The notes under the pieces: generated by a model
Told to the model about the DNA's origin: nothing
What the model saw: the letters and a program-made list of their open reading frames with translations, nothing else
Databases searched by the model: none
Part shown: positions 50,996 to 60,713 of the stretch, one piece after another
How the letters are laid out: each line of letters starts with the position of its first letter
Position numbering within the stretch: position 1 is the first letter of the stretch
DNA from: an uncultured Acidobacteriota bacterium
GTDB lineage: Bacteria > Acidobacteriota > Terriglobia > Terriglobales > Acidobacteriaceae
Reading direction: 5' to 3'
Assembly: GCA_903832295.1 (NCBI GenBank)
Contig: CAILAZ010000309.1
Coordinates: forward strand, 26,595 to 90,594
Length of the DNA: 64,000 bases
Program-made: the position numbers and the translations under genes

Positions 50996-51523
50996 ATGAA
51001 ACGAAGCTTTCAGGCCCTGTCACCACAGGAAGCACTGCACGTCGCAGTGTTCATCGAAGAGCGCAACGCGGAACTGTACCACCACTTTGCCGAGATGTTT
51101 GCGTCGTTCCAGGATTTTGCATCGCTGGAGATTGCAGGCGTGTTGTGGGATATGGCATTGGAGGAGCGGCATCACAGTTCGATGCTGCAGGCGCGCTACA
51201 CCGCTCAATACGGGCACTCCGCGTGTGCTCTTACAGAGGCGGATGTGCTGGAGATGATTGAGTTGCCGCAGTTGAAAGGGAGCGAGATCTTCGATTCGAC
51301 GGCGGTGACGGCACGGCAGAACGCGCTGCGACTGGCGCTGGGAGCGGAGACGCAGGCGCGGGAATTTTATGCGGAGCTGGCGCGATGCGTTGCAGAGCCT
51401 GATTTTCAGCGGGTCTGCGAGGAGTTGGCTTCTTTTGAAGCCGATCACGTGGAGGCTTTGACGCGCAGACTGGAAGAATGCGGAGCCTGCGGCGAGCCGG
51501 GCAAGGATTTACTTTCAGAGTAA
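50996..51523 (+). CDS. Ferritin-like/rubrerythrin-family diiron protein
   Basis: EERNAELYHHFAEMF, MALEERHHSSML, GAETQAREFYAELA, FEADHVEAL (ExxH pattern). Confidence 0.8.
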   Translation: MKRSFQALSPQEALHVAVFIEERNAELYHHFAEMFASFQDFASLEIAGVLWDMALEERHHSSMLQARYTAQYGHSACALTEADVLEMIELPQLKGSEIFDSTAVTARQNALRLALGAETQAREFYAELARCVAEPDFQRVCEELASFEADHVEALTRRLEECGACGEPGKDLLSE

Positions 51524-51638
51524 TCGTTGGAAAGGATGTGTTGCGGCCGGGTGCAATGGTTCAGAAAATTTGAAAGGATTGCACGAACCGGTTATCCGCA
51601 AACGAGTTACTGATGGCAGAAGAGTGAATGGTTGAGCC

Positions 51639-51660
51639 GGGGAGCCTCAGGAGGCTCCCC
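51639..51660 (+). terminator. Hairpin between convergent genes
   Basis: GGGGAGCCTC-AG-GAGGCTCCCC then GACGTTTT. Confidence 0.65.
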
Positions 51661-51688
51661 GACGTTTTGCGCAGTCCTGCATTCCGGC

Positions 51689-52381
51689 TTACTGCGGTTG
51701 CGGAGAACTCATGGCTCCGGCGGTCTTCTTTGCGGTGTCGGCTCCGACCTGAGAGGCGACCTGCTTTGCAGCGGAGAGGTGCTGCTCAAGGGTGGGCAGA
51801 GTTTTCTGCGCCCAGGCTTTTACCTCGGGGTCTTTTCCGCTCTCGGCTTCTCTCTTGAACTCGGCGATATCGGCCTGATGGTCGCGCACCATGTCACGAG
51901 TGTAGGCCTTGTCGAATTCCGATCCTTGTTTGGCCTGGAGAGTTTTTCCGAGGCGCTTGTCTTTTCCGCTGACGTCGCTGGGGAGAGTGATTCCCTTCTG
52001 CTGGGCGAGTTGACGGAGTTCGTCGTTGGCCTTGGAGTGGTCGGTGACCATCTTGTCGCCGAACTGCTTGACCGCGTCACTGCCGCCATTCTGCTTGGCG
52101 AGGTTTCCAAGATTGACCTCGGCCATTCCGCCCTGTGCGGCTTTCATGATGAAGTCCTGATCTGGACTCTTCATCGTGGTTGCGTCCCGTCCCATGGTGG
52201 CGGAGGGAGAGTTGGGGTCATTGGCGCCGGGCATTCCAGGGCGGCTTGGTTGGGTGGCTCCGGGCAGCCCGGTCCCGGATTGTCCCATGCCGCCTTGCTG
52301 GCCCATATTGCCCTGAGCCATGCATACTGCGCCGAGGGCGGCGACCGCCAGGGCGTGGAGGACCATTCGTTGTGCTTTCAT
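51689..52381 (-). CDS. DUF4142-type secreted protein
   Basis: Signal peptide; DFIMKAAQGGMAEVNLGNLAKQNGGSDAVKQFGDKMVTDHSKANDELRQLAQQKGITLP. Confidence 0.85.
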   Translation of the reverse strand: MKAQRMVLHALAVAALGAVCMAQGNMGQQGGMGQSGTGLPGATQPSRPGMPGANDPNSPSATMGRDATTMKSPDQDFIMKAAQGGMAEVNLGNLAKQNGGSDAVKQFGDKMVTDHSKANDELRQLAQQKGITLPSDVSGKDKRLGKTLQAKQGSEFDKAYTRDMVRDHQADIAEFKREAESGKDPEVKAWAQKTLPTLEQHLSAAKQVASQVGADTAKKTAGAMSSPQPQ

Positions 52382-52561
52382 TGCGTATCTCCTTGAATGT
52401 TCGACGGGTGGCACTCCATTAGAGAGGCGCTCGGCAGTGGGGCGTTGCCACCGCGAGAGCACCTAAGATAGCTGGCAACTCGGGGGCAACGGCAGCACTC
52501 AAATTCTGGAAAGGACTTGCCCCCTCCTTACAAAGCACGCTTCGTCTGAAGTGGAGGCGCG

Positions 52562-53170
52562 ATGTCACGAAATCTATTTCTTGGCGGCGTAGTTACAGGC
52601 GCTGCCGGAACCGTTGCCGGACTGTGGGCGTGCGGACTTCTGCTGCCCGTGGGCAGAACCGTGTCCTTAGAACGCAGCATCCAGGTCCGGCGTCCGGCGG
52701 CGGAGGTGTTTGCGGCCTGCGCGAGGCTGGACAAGATCCCGGAGTTCATCCGCTCAGTTGTGAGCATTGAGGCGTGCGAGGACGTTTCCGAGTGGATTGC
52801 CGACCTCAACGGTCGGCGCTTTGCGTGGGACGTTGAAATTCTTCAAGTGATTCCCGGACAGGTGATTGGGTGGAAGTCGCATCGCGGACCGCGTCACTCG
52901 GGGCGAATCAGTTTCTTTTCGCTGGGCGACGAAACGCTGGTGCACCTGGGAATGAACTACGTTCCGGAAGTTGCGCTGTCGAACCTATTGCAGGCTCCCG
53001 TGTGGTGGAACATTGGAGGCGCGATCGAGGGGGCGTTACGGGATCTAAAGAGATCCGTAGAGGCAGAGAGTTCCCCTCGAACGGTGACCCAGGCGACGGG
53101 GACGTATGGGCCTTCGGTGGTGGAATACTCAACTGACTTTGAACGGCCTGCGCGAAATGAATATCCGTAA
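52562..53170 (+). CDS. SRPBCC/polyketide cyclase-like protein
   Basis: SIQVRRPAAEVFAACARLDKIPEFIRSVVSIE...FAWDVEILQVIPGQVIGWKS. Confidence 0.8.
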   Translation: MSRNLFLGGVVTGAAGTVAGLWACGLLLPVGRTVSLERSIQVRRPAAEVFAACARLDKIPEFIRSVVSIEACEDVSEWIADLNGRRFAWDVEILQVIPGQVIGWKSHRGPRHSGRISFFSLGDETLVHLGMNYVPEVALSNLLQAPVWWNIGGAIEGALRDLKRSVEAESSPRTVTQATGTYGPSVVEYSTDFERPARNEYP

Positions 53171-53179
53171 ACTGTCTGC

Positions 53180-53683
53180 CTAACGCTGCTCCCTGGTGTC
53201 GTGAGCGGCGGGATTCGGCTCGGCGTCCTGAGGGAAGGACTTCAGGGTGAGCTCGTGGCGCTTCTCGCTGACTTTTCCGTCGGGGGTGGAATGGCGCTCG
53301 AGGAGGGTTCCGCGGATGTTCCAGTAGCCCTCATCGCTAGGAGTTTTGGCGGGGCCGCGCTCCACGGTTCCGGTGAATTCAAAGACGACGCCCTCAAAGG
53401 CCTTGGTGCGGAAGGTGAGGTTTGCGCCTTCGAGCTTCGCCTGATCGAAATACTGGTCCACAAAATCTGACTTCTCAAGATCCTCTCCCTTGAAACGGGA
53501 GACGAGTCCGGTGACTCTGCCGTCGGCAACCTCGATCTGCACGAACTCGCCTTCATGAACGAAGGAGTAGAGTCCGGTGATGTCTGCCGTGACCTGAGCC
53601 TGGGGCGGCGGGGCGGGCGACTGGGCGAAGGCGGAGGAGAAAAGCAGGAGCGACAAAGCCGAGATTGCTAATACGTTCTTCAT
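53180..53683 (-). CDS. Secreted hypothetical protein
   Basis: MKNVLAISALSLLLFSSAFAQ signal peptide. Confidence 0.65.
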   Translation of the reverse strand: MKNVLAISALSLLLFSSAFAQSPAPPPQAQVTADITGLYSFVHEGEFVQIEVADGRVTGLVSRFKGEDLEKSDFVDQYFDQAKLEGANLTFRTKAFEGVVFEFTGTVERGPAKTPSDEGYWNIRGTLLERHSTPDGKVSEKRHELTLKSFPQDAEPNPAAHDTREQR

Positions 53684-53715
53684 ATTGTTGGAATCGAGTA
53701 TAGCCGAGGGCAGGG

Positions 53716-55422
53716 GTGGCAGTGCTGCTCCCGGCTCGCGATATAATCGCGCCACTGGCGACGTTGCGAGTCATTGTCAAAATCCGAAGCAAGAACAACC
53801 CCGCGATCGATGAAGGGCCGCGTCTGCTGGTGGCGTGGACGGACCCGCTGACAGAGCTTGGCGAGAACCTGCGCGCCCGGCTGGCGGGGCGGGTGGTTCC
53901 GGAGATGGATTTGAGCTGGGCTCCCGATGAGGAGTTCTGGCGGGATGTGAATGTGCCGTCGCCGTTTCCGGGGCGGGGCGTGGTGGATTCGATATTTGCA
54001 CACGCGGCGCTGCTGGGACTGCTGTATGCGGTCTCGATATGGCCGAGCCAGGGCGCGCACCTGCTGGATCCGCTGGCGCACCGCGCCATGGATGGCTACA
54101 CGCTGAGCCAGTATCTGCCGGAGCTGCGCGGGGCTCCGACGCGGAAAAAGGCGCAGGGCAAGCACGACCCGGTATTGGCGAAGCAGGAGATTGTGTCGCT
54201 GCCGGAGACTCCGGACAATTTGCGGCAGACGATTGTGACTCCGCCGAAGCTGAAGCTGCAACGAGATGTGGCGCTGCCCAATATAGTGGCGTATGACAAG
54301 GCGCTGCCGGTGCAGCCGCTGGAGGCAAGCGAGCGCGATTCGGTGAAACTGCGGTTGCCAGACTTTATGCCGGAGGTGGTTGGCCCGACGGTGGAGACCG
54401 GGGCGCTGCGGTCACAGACAAAGCTGCCCGCATTTGAACCACGCATCGTGGAACCGGCTCCGGATGTTGCGGTGGAGAGTCCGCGGCTGGCGCTGCCGAC
54501 GTTTGCGCCGCGCGTGGTGGAGCCCGCGCCGGAGCTGGGACATGTGAGCCGGGGATCGAGCACAAATCTTGCACACCTTGCACCGCAGGTGCGCGGCCCG
54601 GTCCCAGAAGCTCCGGGAGTGGGCGATGCGCTGCGCGGGACGCCAGCGCAGGTGATTGCGCTGAACCTGCATCCGGTGGAGGTACACGCCCCGGTGGTGC
54701 TGCCAGAGGGCAACCGGAGCGGCGCATTCGCGGCGTCTCCGAAGGGAAAGCCTGATGCGGCGGGAACCCCGGGCGCAGATGCGGCGACGGGAAGCGTCGC
54801 GAGGGAGATGGCCGGAAAGCCGAATGCTCCGGCAGGGATTCATGTGAGCGGGGCGGCTCCGGCGACGGCGGTGACTTCTCCGAATGCGCCAGTGCCGAAC
54901 GTGCAGGCGGACCCGACGGTAAAGGCGAAATTGATGGCGGCGATGCGGGCTCCGATGATGACGGCTCCGCCGAGGCAACCGGCGGCGCGGGAGAGCACGG
55001 GGGCGAGGAGCGAGTTGGAAAACCGCATCTTCGCGGGAAGGCGCTCCTACACGCTGGCGGTGAACATGCCGAATCTGAACACGGCGACAGGAAGCTGGAT
55101 TATCCACTTTGTGGAGCGCGAGCCGGGGGCGGTACAGTCTCCGATCGCAGCACCGGAGGTGGTGAGCAAGTCCGATCCGGCATACCCGGGAGAGCTGATT
55201 CAAGACGGGGTGCAGGGGACGGTGGTGCTGACGGCGATTATCAAGAGCGATGGCAGCGTGGCGGAAATTGCAGTGGCCAAGAGCCTGGACCCGAAGCTGG
55301 ACCAGAACGCGGCGGAGGCACTGGGGAGATGGCTGTTTCGTCCGGCGCTGAAAGATGGGAAGGCCATTGACCTGGAGGCGGTGATCACGGTGCCGTTCCG
55401 TCCAAAGCCGGCGGGGTTTTAG
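53716..55422 (+). CDS. TonB-family protein with Pro-rich linker
   Basis: C-terminal TonB domain: DPAYPGELIQDGVQGTVVLTAIIKSDGSVAEIAVAKSLDPKLDQNAAEALGRWLFRPALKDGKAI. Start uncertain. Confidence 0.85.
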   Translation: MAVLLPARDIIAPLATLRVIVKIRSKNNPAIDEGPRLLVAWTDPLTELGENLRARLAGRVVPEMDLSWAPDEEFWRDVNVPSPFPGRGVVDSIFAHAALLGLLYAVSIWPSQGAHLLDPLAHRAMDGYTLSQYLPELRGAPTRKKAQGKHDPVLAKQEIVSLPETPDNLRQTIVTPPKLKLQRDVALPNIVAYDKALPVQPLEASERDSVKLRLPDFMPEVVGPTVETGALRSQTKLPAFEPRIVEPAPDVAVESPRLALPTFAPRVVEPAPELGHVSRGSSTNLAHLAPQVRGPVPEAPGVGDALRGTPAQVIALNLHPVEVHAPVVLPEGNRSGAFAASPKGKPDAAGTPGADAATGSVAREMAGKPNAPAGIHVSGAAPATAVTSPNAPVPNVQADPTVKAKLMAAMRAPMMTAPPRQPAARESTGARSELENRIFAGRRSYTLAVNMPNLNTATGSWIIHFVEREPGAVQSPIAAPEVVSKSDPAYPGELIQDGVQGTVVLTAIIKSDGSVAEIAVAKSLDPKLDQNAAEALGRWLFRPALKDGKAIDLEAVITVPFRPKPAGF

Positions 55423-57650
55423 GAAGTAGAAGGACCGAAGCGCTGGCTCTCGACAGTTTCGATGAGTTCGGCGTTGGTGCAGACTTCATAGTAGAGATGG
55501 TCAGCCCAGCGGACGAACTGGAAGTCGCGAAGCTGAACCTGTGCGGCGCGCCCTTCGCGGACGAGCACAGGGTGGAAGACTCCGGGGCTGACCGGAACAA
55601 GGCCGCGGAAGAGACGCACGGTGTCATTTCCCCAGGGCATGGGGAGATCCATCTCAAACTCGGCGAGCGAGATTTCATCACGGAGTTTGTCAAAGGCAGC
55701 GCGGGGGAGGTGGATTCCGCCGACGTTGTAGGTGAGCATGAAATCTTCCAGCGCCCCGGCGACGGCTTCCTCGTCGGCGGTTTGAAAAATAAAAACGTTG
55801 AAGATGGGATTGGTGCCCTTCAGGTGGGCGCGGGCGCGCTTGTGGCAGGCGCTGAGACGATCACTGAGATTGAGCGCGTCGGAGATCATGACGCGGTGCG
55901 AGCCGTCCATGAGATAGAGGGGCGCGGAGTTCTGGTAGGAGATTCCGGTACCGATCTCAAGCGGGGGCAGGCCATTCTCGGTGGAAGCCACATTGTATGC
56001 CTGGACAATGTTGAGCATCTCGCGCGCGAGAGCACAGGTGCGGGCGACACCGAAACCGTGTTCGCCTTCCTTCTCAAGCAGGGTGAGGATGACGGCGTCA
56101 CCCTCGATGAATACTTTCTCCGCGCCATAGCGGGGGAGGAGTTTGTTGACGGGTTCGAAGAAGTTGAGGCTGAAGAATGATGCGGGATTGAGTCCGCGCT
56201 CGAGCATGGAGCGGGTGAGAAAGGTGGAGCCGCGAATGTCTGCCTTGAGGACGACGTGATCCTTGACGCGCTCCTCGGCGGGTCTTTCTTCCTCGGGCAG
56301 GAGGTACTCGTAGAGAGTTCCATTGATCTCGGAAAGCTCGCGGAGACGAGCGTTGCTGAGGAGGTTGACGGACTCAAGCGCGCGCTCCAGCACATCCATT
56401 TTGCGAACGTCACGATGGAAGCGCAGGAGGTCAATGAAGTAGCGCGCGGCATAGCGCAGGCGCTCGCTGGCTCCGGCGGCGCGCAGGCGCTGGGCGGCAG
56501 TGTTGAGGCGAGCAGAGGGGAGATGATTGTGGGTCTCCAGAACCTCGGCGACGCGGAGCAATTCACTTTTTGAGATGAGCGCGGTCTTCAACTGCTGCGA
56601 AGCGACGACGGCACCGTAGTCGCCAAGAATGGGTGCGGCTTCATAGGCGGCGCCGGCGTAGTCCATGGTGCCAGCTTCCTCGAGCATGGACATCCAGGCA
56701 GTGGTGAGCGCGCGCTGCGCCTTGCCCCGGGGAGATTCGTCAGAAAGGCCGCTGAACATGAGGAGCTTGGCGTTTTCGGGAACGTTGAGCAGCGCCTCGG
56801 CTTCGGCTTCGTCCGCGGCAAGGCCGATGTTGCGGAGGAACGACTGGGCGAGGCCGACAACCCGCTCAAAGTAGTCCGGATCGCGCTCTGAGGTTCCGAA
56901 GAGTGCGTAATGTTCGGCGCGGAAGACGGGGTCCTGGGCGGAATCCTGAAAGAGGAGGCGGTTGGCAATGACTTCGTAAGCTGCCTGATTGCGGTCTCCG
57001 AAGAGGGAGTGGCGGGTGCTCTCGACGGTCTCACGCTCGACCTGCTTGAGGGTGGAGAGGACGTCGGCTGCGACGCCGCGGAGAATCTGGCGCTTGTTGG
57101 CCTTGAAGCGGGCAAAGCGGTCCTGAAGCAGAATCTGCTGATCGCGAAGCCCGGTGCCCTCACGGAGGCGAAGATTCTTCTGGCAGCGGTCCTGCACCTG
57201 GGTGAACTGGGAGAGAAGTTCGGCTCGAAGAAACTTTACGAGGCCGACCCGGCAGAGGAGATCGAGCTGCATGTCATCGGCTTCGCGGGCGCGGCGGAGC
57301 GAGGCAATCTGGAGTCCGGCGAGACAGCGCTTGAACTCGGCAGGATAGTCGATGTCCTGCTCGGGCAAGGCGTCATACTTGATGTGAGCACGACCGTAGC
57401 GGGAGTCCCCATAAGGATTGGACTTGGGGGCTTCCTTCAGCTGCTTGACGCCGCCATGCTGCTCGATGAGGCGGGAGAGGTGAGCACGAGCGATCTCGGT
57501 GAACCTGGGACTGAGGAATACGTCGGTGCGCAGATTGTCCACGCCGGGCATGAGCCCCTGAAGAGTAAGCACAGGGACATAGGAGGTGAGCGTGAACTGG
57601 CTGGCCAGTTCCGCGAGATTCACGCGCCCAAAGAAAGGCAACGGTGACAT
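55419..57650 (-). CDS. Class III nucleotidyl cyclase-like protein with large uncharacterised N-terminal region
   Basis: KADIRGSTFLTRSML, GAEKVFIEGDAVILTL, IGTGISYQNSAPLY, SDALNLSDRLSACHKRA. Confidence 0.65.
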   Translation of the reverse strand: MSPLPFFGRVNLAELASQFTLTSYVPVLTLQGLMPGVDNLRTDVFLSPRFTEIARAHLSRLIEQHGGVKQLKEAPKSNPYGDSRYGRAHIKYDALPEQDIDYPAEFKRCLAGLQIASLRRAREADDMQLDLLCRVGLVKFLRAELLSQFTQVQDRCQKNLRLREGTGLRDQQILLQDRFARFKANKRQILRGVAADVLSTLKQVERETVESTRHSLFGDRNQAAYEVIANRLLFQDSAQDPVFRAEHYALFGTSERDPDYFERVVGLAQSFLRNIGLAADEAEAEALLNVPENAKLLMFSGLSDESPRGKAQRALTTAWMSMLEEAGTMDYAGAAYEAAPILGDYGAVVASQQLKTALISKSELLRVAEVLETHNHLPSARLNTAAQRLRAAGASERLRYAARYFIDLLRFHRDVRKMDVLERALESVNLLSNARLRELSEINGTLYEYLLPEEERPAEERVKDHVVLKADIRGSTFLTRSMLERGLNPASFFSLNFFEPVNKLLPRYGAEKVFIEGDAVILTLLEKEGEHGFGVARTCALAREMLNIVQAYNVASTENGLPPLEIGTGISYQNSAPLYLMDGSHRVMISDALNLSDRLSACHKRARAHLKGTNPIFNVFIFQTADEEAVAGALEDFMLTYNVGGIHLPRAAFDKLRDEISLAEFEMDLPMPWGNDTVRLFRGLVPVSPGVFHPVLVREGRAAQVQLRDFQFVRWADHLYYEVCTNAELIETVESQRFGPSTS

Positions 57651-57768
57651 GCACCCCTTCCAATTACCCAGACGACCTGCCGACTAACTGGACTTTACCA
57701 CACGAACTAAGCTGTGCTGGAGAGGTGGCGGGGCTCTCCAGCATCACGTTTTCACTGGCTGCAAAAAC

Positions 57769-59451
57769 TTAGCGGGCCGAAGCTTTGCGCGCCTTCTCGA
57801 ATTCGTCGCCGGGCTTCCACTGGACGAGGGCGGATTGCTGGGCGGCGCGGAATCCGAGAGCAATGCCGAAACGGGCGAGGACGGCGTTGGAGCGGTAGTC
57901 GTAGTCCTCGTGGAATTCGTCGGATGGCTGATGGTAGCTCTTGTCCATGGCTTCGGAGTTGGTTTTGATCCAGGCTTCGGGGTGTCCGGTGAAGGTGCTG
58001 CCGGGACCGATGGAGAAGGCGGGAACTCCGACACGGGCGAAGCTGAAATGGTCAGAGCGGTAATAGCCGCCGCTCTCGGGATGTTCGGGAGCAAGGATGG
58101 TGAGTTTGAAGTCGGCGGCGGTCTTCTCAAAGACCGGGGCGAAGGTGGTGCGCTGGTAGCCCTCGGCCTGAACTTCATGCGGAATTCCGAGGGGCTTGAT
58201 GGAATCGTAGTTGAGATTGAGGGCGATGTCGGCGACGGGGACGGGAGGATGCTGTCCGAGATAGGCCGAACCCCAGAGACCCTGCTCCTCAGCGGTGACG
58301 GTGGCGAAGTACATGGTGCGGCGGGGCTTGATGGGGGAGGCAGCAACGGCACGGGCCATTTCAATGACCATGGCGGTGCCGCTGGCGTTGTCAAGAGCGC
58401 CGTTGTAGATGTTGTCGCCGGGCTGGTTGGGACGGATGCCGAGGTGGTCATAATGGCCGGTATAAATGACGGCCTGCTTGCTGAGTACGGGATCGGACCC
58501 GGTGACCTTGCCTATGACATTGGCGGATTCGAAGGGACGGATGTTGGAGACGATGTGGGCGCTTACCTTGAGGGGCAAGGGGATTGCGCGAAAGCCCTTG
58601 ACCTGGGAAGCAGCGATGAGGGAGTCGAGATCTTGGCCGGCATCGGCGAGGATGGCGCGAGCTTTTTCAAGCTGGAGCCAGGAGGCGAGAGGGAGTTTTG
58701 GATCGCGGTCTTCGGCGAGGCCGGAGCGCTCTCCGGACCAGGAAGAGCGGACGACCTGCCAGCCGTAGCTGGCCATCTCGGTTTTGTGGATGAGGATGAC
58801 TCCGGCGGCGCCCATGCGGGCAGCCTGCTCGTACTTGTATGTCCAGCGGCCGTAGTAGGTGAGGGCCTTGCCGGCGAAGTAGGCGGGATCGGTGGAGGGG
58901 GGCTCATTGACGAGCATGAGGAGGACTTTGCCCTTGACGTCGATGCCGGCGTAGTCGTCCCAGGAGAATTCCGGGGCGGTGATGCCGTAGCCGATGAAAA
59001 CGACGTCTGCGTTGAGGTCACAGGTGGGGCGCTGGTCGAGATTCATGATGACGACGTCATCAAGGAGCTTGAGGTCGAAGGCCTGCTTGGGGGTCTTCAC
59101 CTGCATGGTGGTTTCGGGCAGGGTGGTCATGCCGACCATGGGGACCTTCTGGAAGTAGGTTCCGTTGTCTCCGGCGGGCTCGACGCCCGCGGCCTTGAAC
59201 TGCTGGGCGATGTACTGGGCGGCGAGTTCGCCGCCACGGCTGCCGGTGCCGCGGCCTTCGAGAGCATCACTGGAGAGGTATTTGACGTCGGCACGGATGC
59301 GCTCGGCCTGGACATTGTGGAGGGCCTCCATCATTCCGGCGGGCTGCTGTCCGGTGAGGGCAGGCTTGCGGGTGTTGTGATGGGGGGTGCGAGCAACGGC
59401 GGCGGAGGCGAGTGCGAGACAAAGAGCGAGGACTACCAAAACCCTGCGCAT
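57769..59451 (-). CDS. M28-family zinc peptidase with PA domain
   Basis: YTGHYDHLGIRP, YNGALDNASGTAMVIEMARA, TAEEQGLWGSAYL; signal peptide MRRVLVVLALCLALASAAVA. Confidence 0.9.
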   Translation of the reverse strand: MRRVLVVLALCLALASAAVARTPHHNTRKPALTGQQPAGMMEALHNVQAERIRADVKYLSSDALEGRGTGSRGGELAAQYIAQQFKAAGVEPAGDNGTYFQKVPMVGMTTLPETTMQVKTPKQAFDLKLLDDVVIMNLDQRPTCDLNADVVFIGYGITAPEFSWDDYAGIDVKGKVLLMLVNEPPSTDPAYFAGKALTYYGRWTYKYEQAARMGAAGVILIHKTEMASYGWQVVRSSWSGERSGLAEDRDPKLPLASWLQLEKARAILADAGQDLDSLIAASQVKGFRAIPLPLKVSAHIVSNIRPFESANVIGKVTGSDPVLSKQAVIYTGHYDHLGIRPNQPGDNIYNGALDNASGTAMVIEMARAVAASPIKPRRTMYFATVTAEEQGLWGSAYLGQHPPVPVADIALNLNYDSIKPLGIPHEVQAEGYQRTTFAPVFEKTAADFKLTILAPEHPESGGYYRSDHFSFARVGVPAFSIGPGSTFTGHPEAWIKTNSEAMDKSYHQPSDEFHEDYDYRSNAVLARFGIALGFRAAQQSALVQWKPGDEFEKARKASAR

Positions 59452-59544
59452 AGTGGAAACTCCCAATGTGACGGATGCAGAACTCTGCGGTGAGAACATA
59501 TTGTACGCTGCCCGGCAGGTGGGCAACAGTGCACTTAGGGGCCG

Positions 59545-60546
59545 TCAGTGTATGGCCAATTTGCGCAAGATCTTGCGGGTAACGCCGGTGAGGGGGAGCG
59601 ACCAGAGTTCCCATGAGGAAAAACAGAGCCAGGCGGGTTGAGGGCCGAGCAAGGTGAGCGCTTTGATGGGGACGGAGACGACATGAACTTCGTAATTGGT
59701 GTCGGTTATGGAGTGGCGGACGAGGCAGATGGGCGTCTGGCGGTCGGATGGAACGACCTCAGGCAGCTCCCACATGCCGGGCATCTGGGCGGCGTCGGGG
59801 GGACGCTTGACGAGACAGAAGCCCCGGCGACGCTTGATGAGGGCGCAGGTGAGCTGAAGACGCTTGCGGGCGGGCTGAGGACGTCGGGTTTCCGCCCCGG
59901 GAGCGCGGCACCAGCCGTGAACAGGACAGACGAGGCACTGGGGATTCTGCGGGGTGCAGACGGTTGCACCCAGCTCCATCATGGCCTGATTCCAATCGCC
60001 GGGATGCAGGGGGTCAAGGAGTTCGGCGGCACGCCGCCAGACGGCGGCATCGGGACGGGAGAGACCGTCCAGGCGGCTGAGGACACGCTCGACATTGCCA
60101 TCCACGACGGCGGCGCGGAGGCCGTAGGCGATGCTGGCGATGGCTGCGGCGGTGTAGCGTCCAACGCCGGGAAGCGCGCGGATAGAGTCGAGATCGGTGG
60201 GAATGCGACCCAGGAACTGGGCGACGACGAGCTTTGCGGCCTGATGCAGCATCCGGGCGCGGCGGTAGTAGCCCAGACCGCTCCAGAGGGCGAGGACATG
60301 CTGCTCGGGGGCGGCGGCCAGGGCAGCGACGGTGGGAAAAGCCTCCAGAAAGAGGCGGTAGTGCTCAAGTACGGCGGCGACGCGGGTCTGCTGAAGCATG
60401 ATTTCGGAGACCCAGACGCGGTAGGGATCGCGGTCCTGCCGCCAGGGGAGCTGGCGCTGGTGGGCGGCGTACCAGCCGAGAAGAGCAGAGCGGAGGGAGA
60501 GGACGTCTGGCGTTGCGGAGGCGGAGGTGGAAGAGCGGGCGGGCAT
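59545..60546 (-). CDS. mutY: A/G-specific adenine glycosylase
   Basis: RQLPWRQDRDPYRVWVSEIMLQQTRVAAV; ALPGVGRYTAAAIASIAYG; MELGATVCTPQNPQCLVCPVHGWC. Confidence 0.93.
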   Translation of the reverse strand: MPARSSTSASATPDVLSLRSALLGWYAAHQRQLPWRQDRDPYRVWVSEIMLQQTRVAAVLEHYRLFLEAFPTVAALAAAPEQHVLALWSGLGYYRRARMLHQAAKLVVAQFLGRIPTDLDSIRALPGVGRYTAAAIASIAYGLRAAVVDGNVERVLSRLDGLSRPDAAVWRRAAELLDPLHPGDWNQAMMELGATVCTPQNPQCLVCPVHGWCRAPGAETRRPQPARKRLQLTCALIKRRRGFCLVKRPPDAAQMPGMWELPEVVPSDRQTPICLVRHSITDTNYEVHVVSVPIKALTLLGPQPAWLCFSSWELWSLPLTGVTRKILRKLAIH

Positions 60547-60713
60547 GCGTGTGGCGATTGTAACAAGGCGGGAGTGGAAGTCGGGAGCCGGTGGAAGGAA
60601 GCAGGCAGGAGGATGAGGCAGTACATTCCTGGCAGAAAGCTCAAAGCAGGTCACGACGGGGAGCTGCAAATTGGCTTTGCCGAGATCGACGGTTTTGTGT
60701 TCTGATTCTGAGT

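Noticed and set aside
57835-59493. 552-aa plus-strand ORF
   Set aside because: Antisense of the M28 peptidase; Gly/Val/Asp low-complexity composition typical of a G-rich antisense frame.
59638-60705. 355-aa plus-strand ORF
   Set aside because: Antisense of mutY, which has intact HhH and Cys-cluster motifs.
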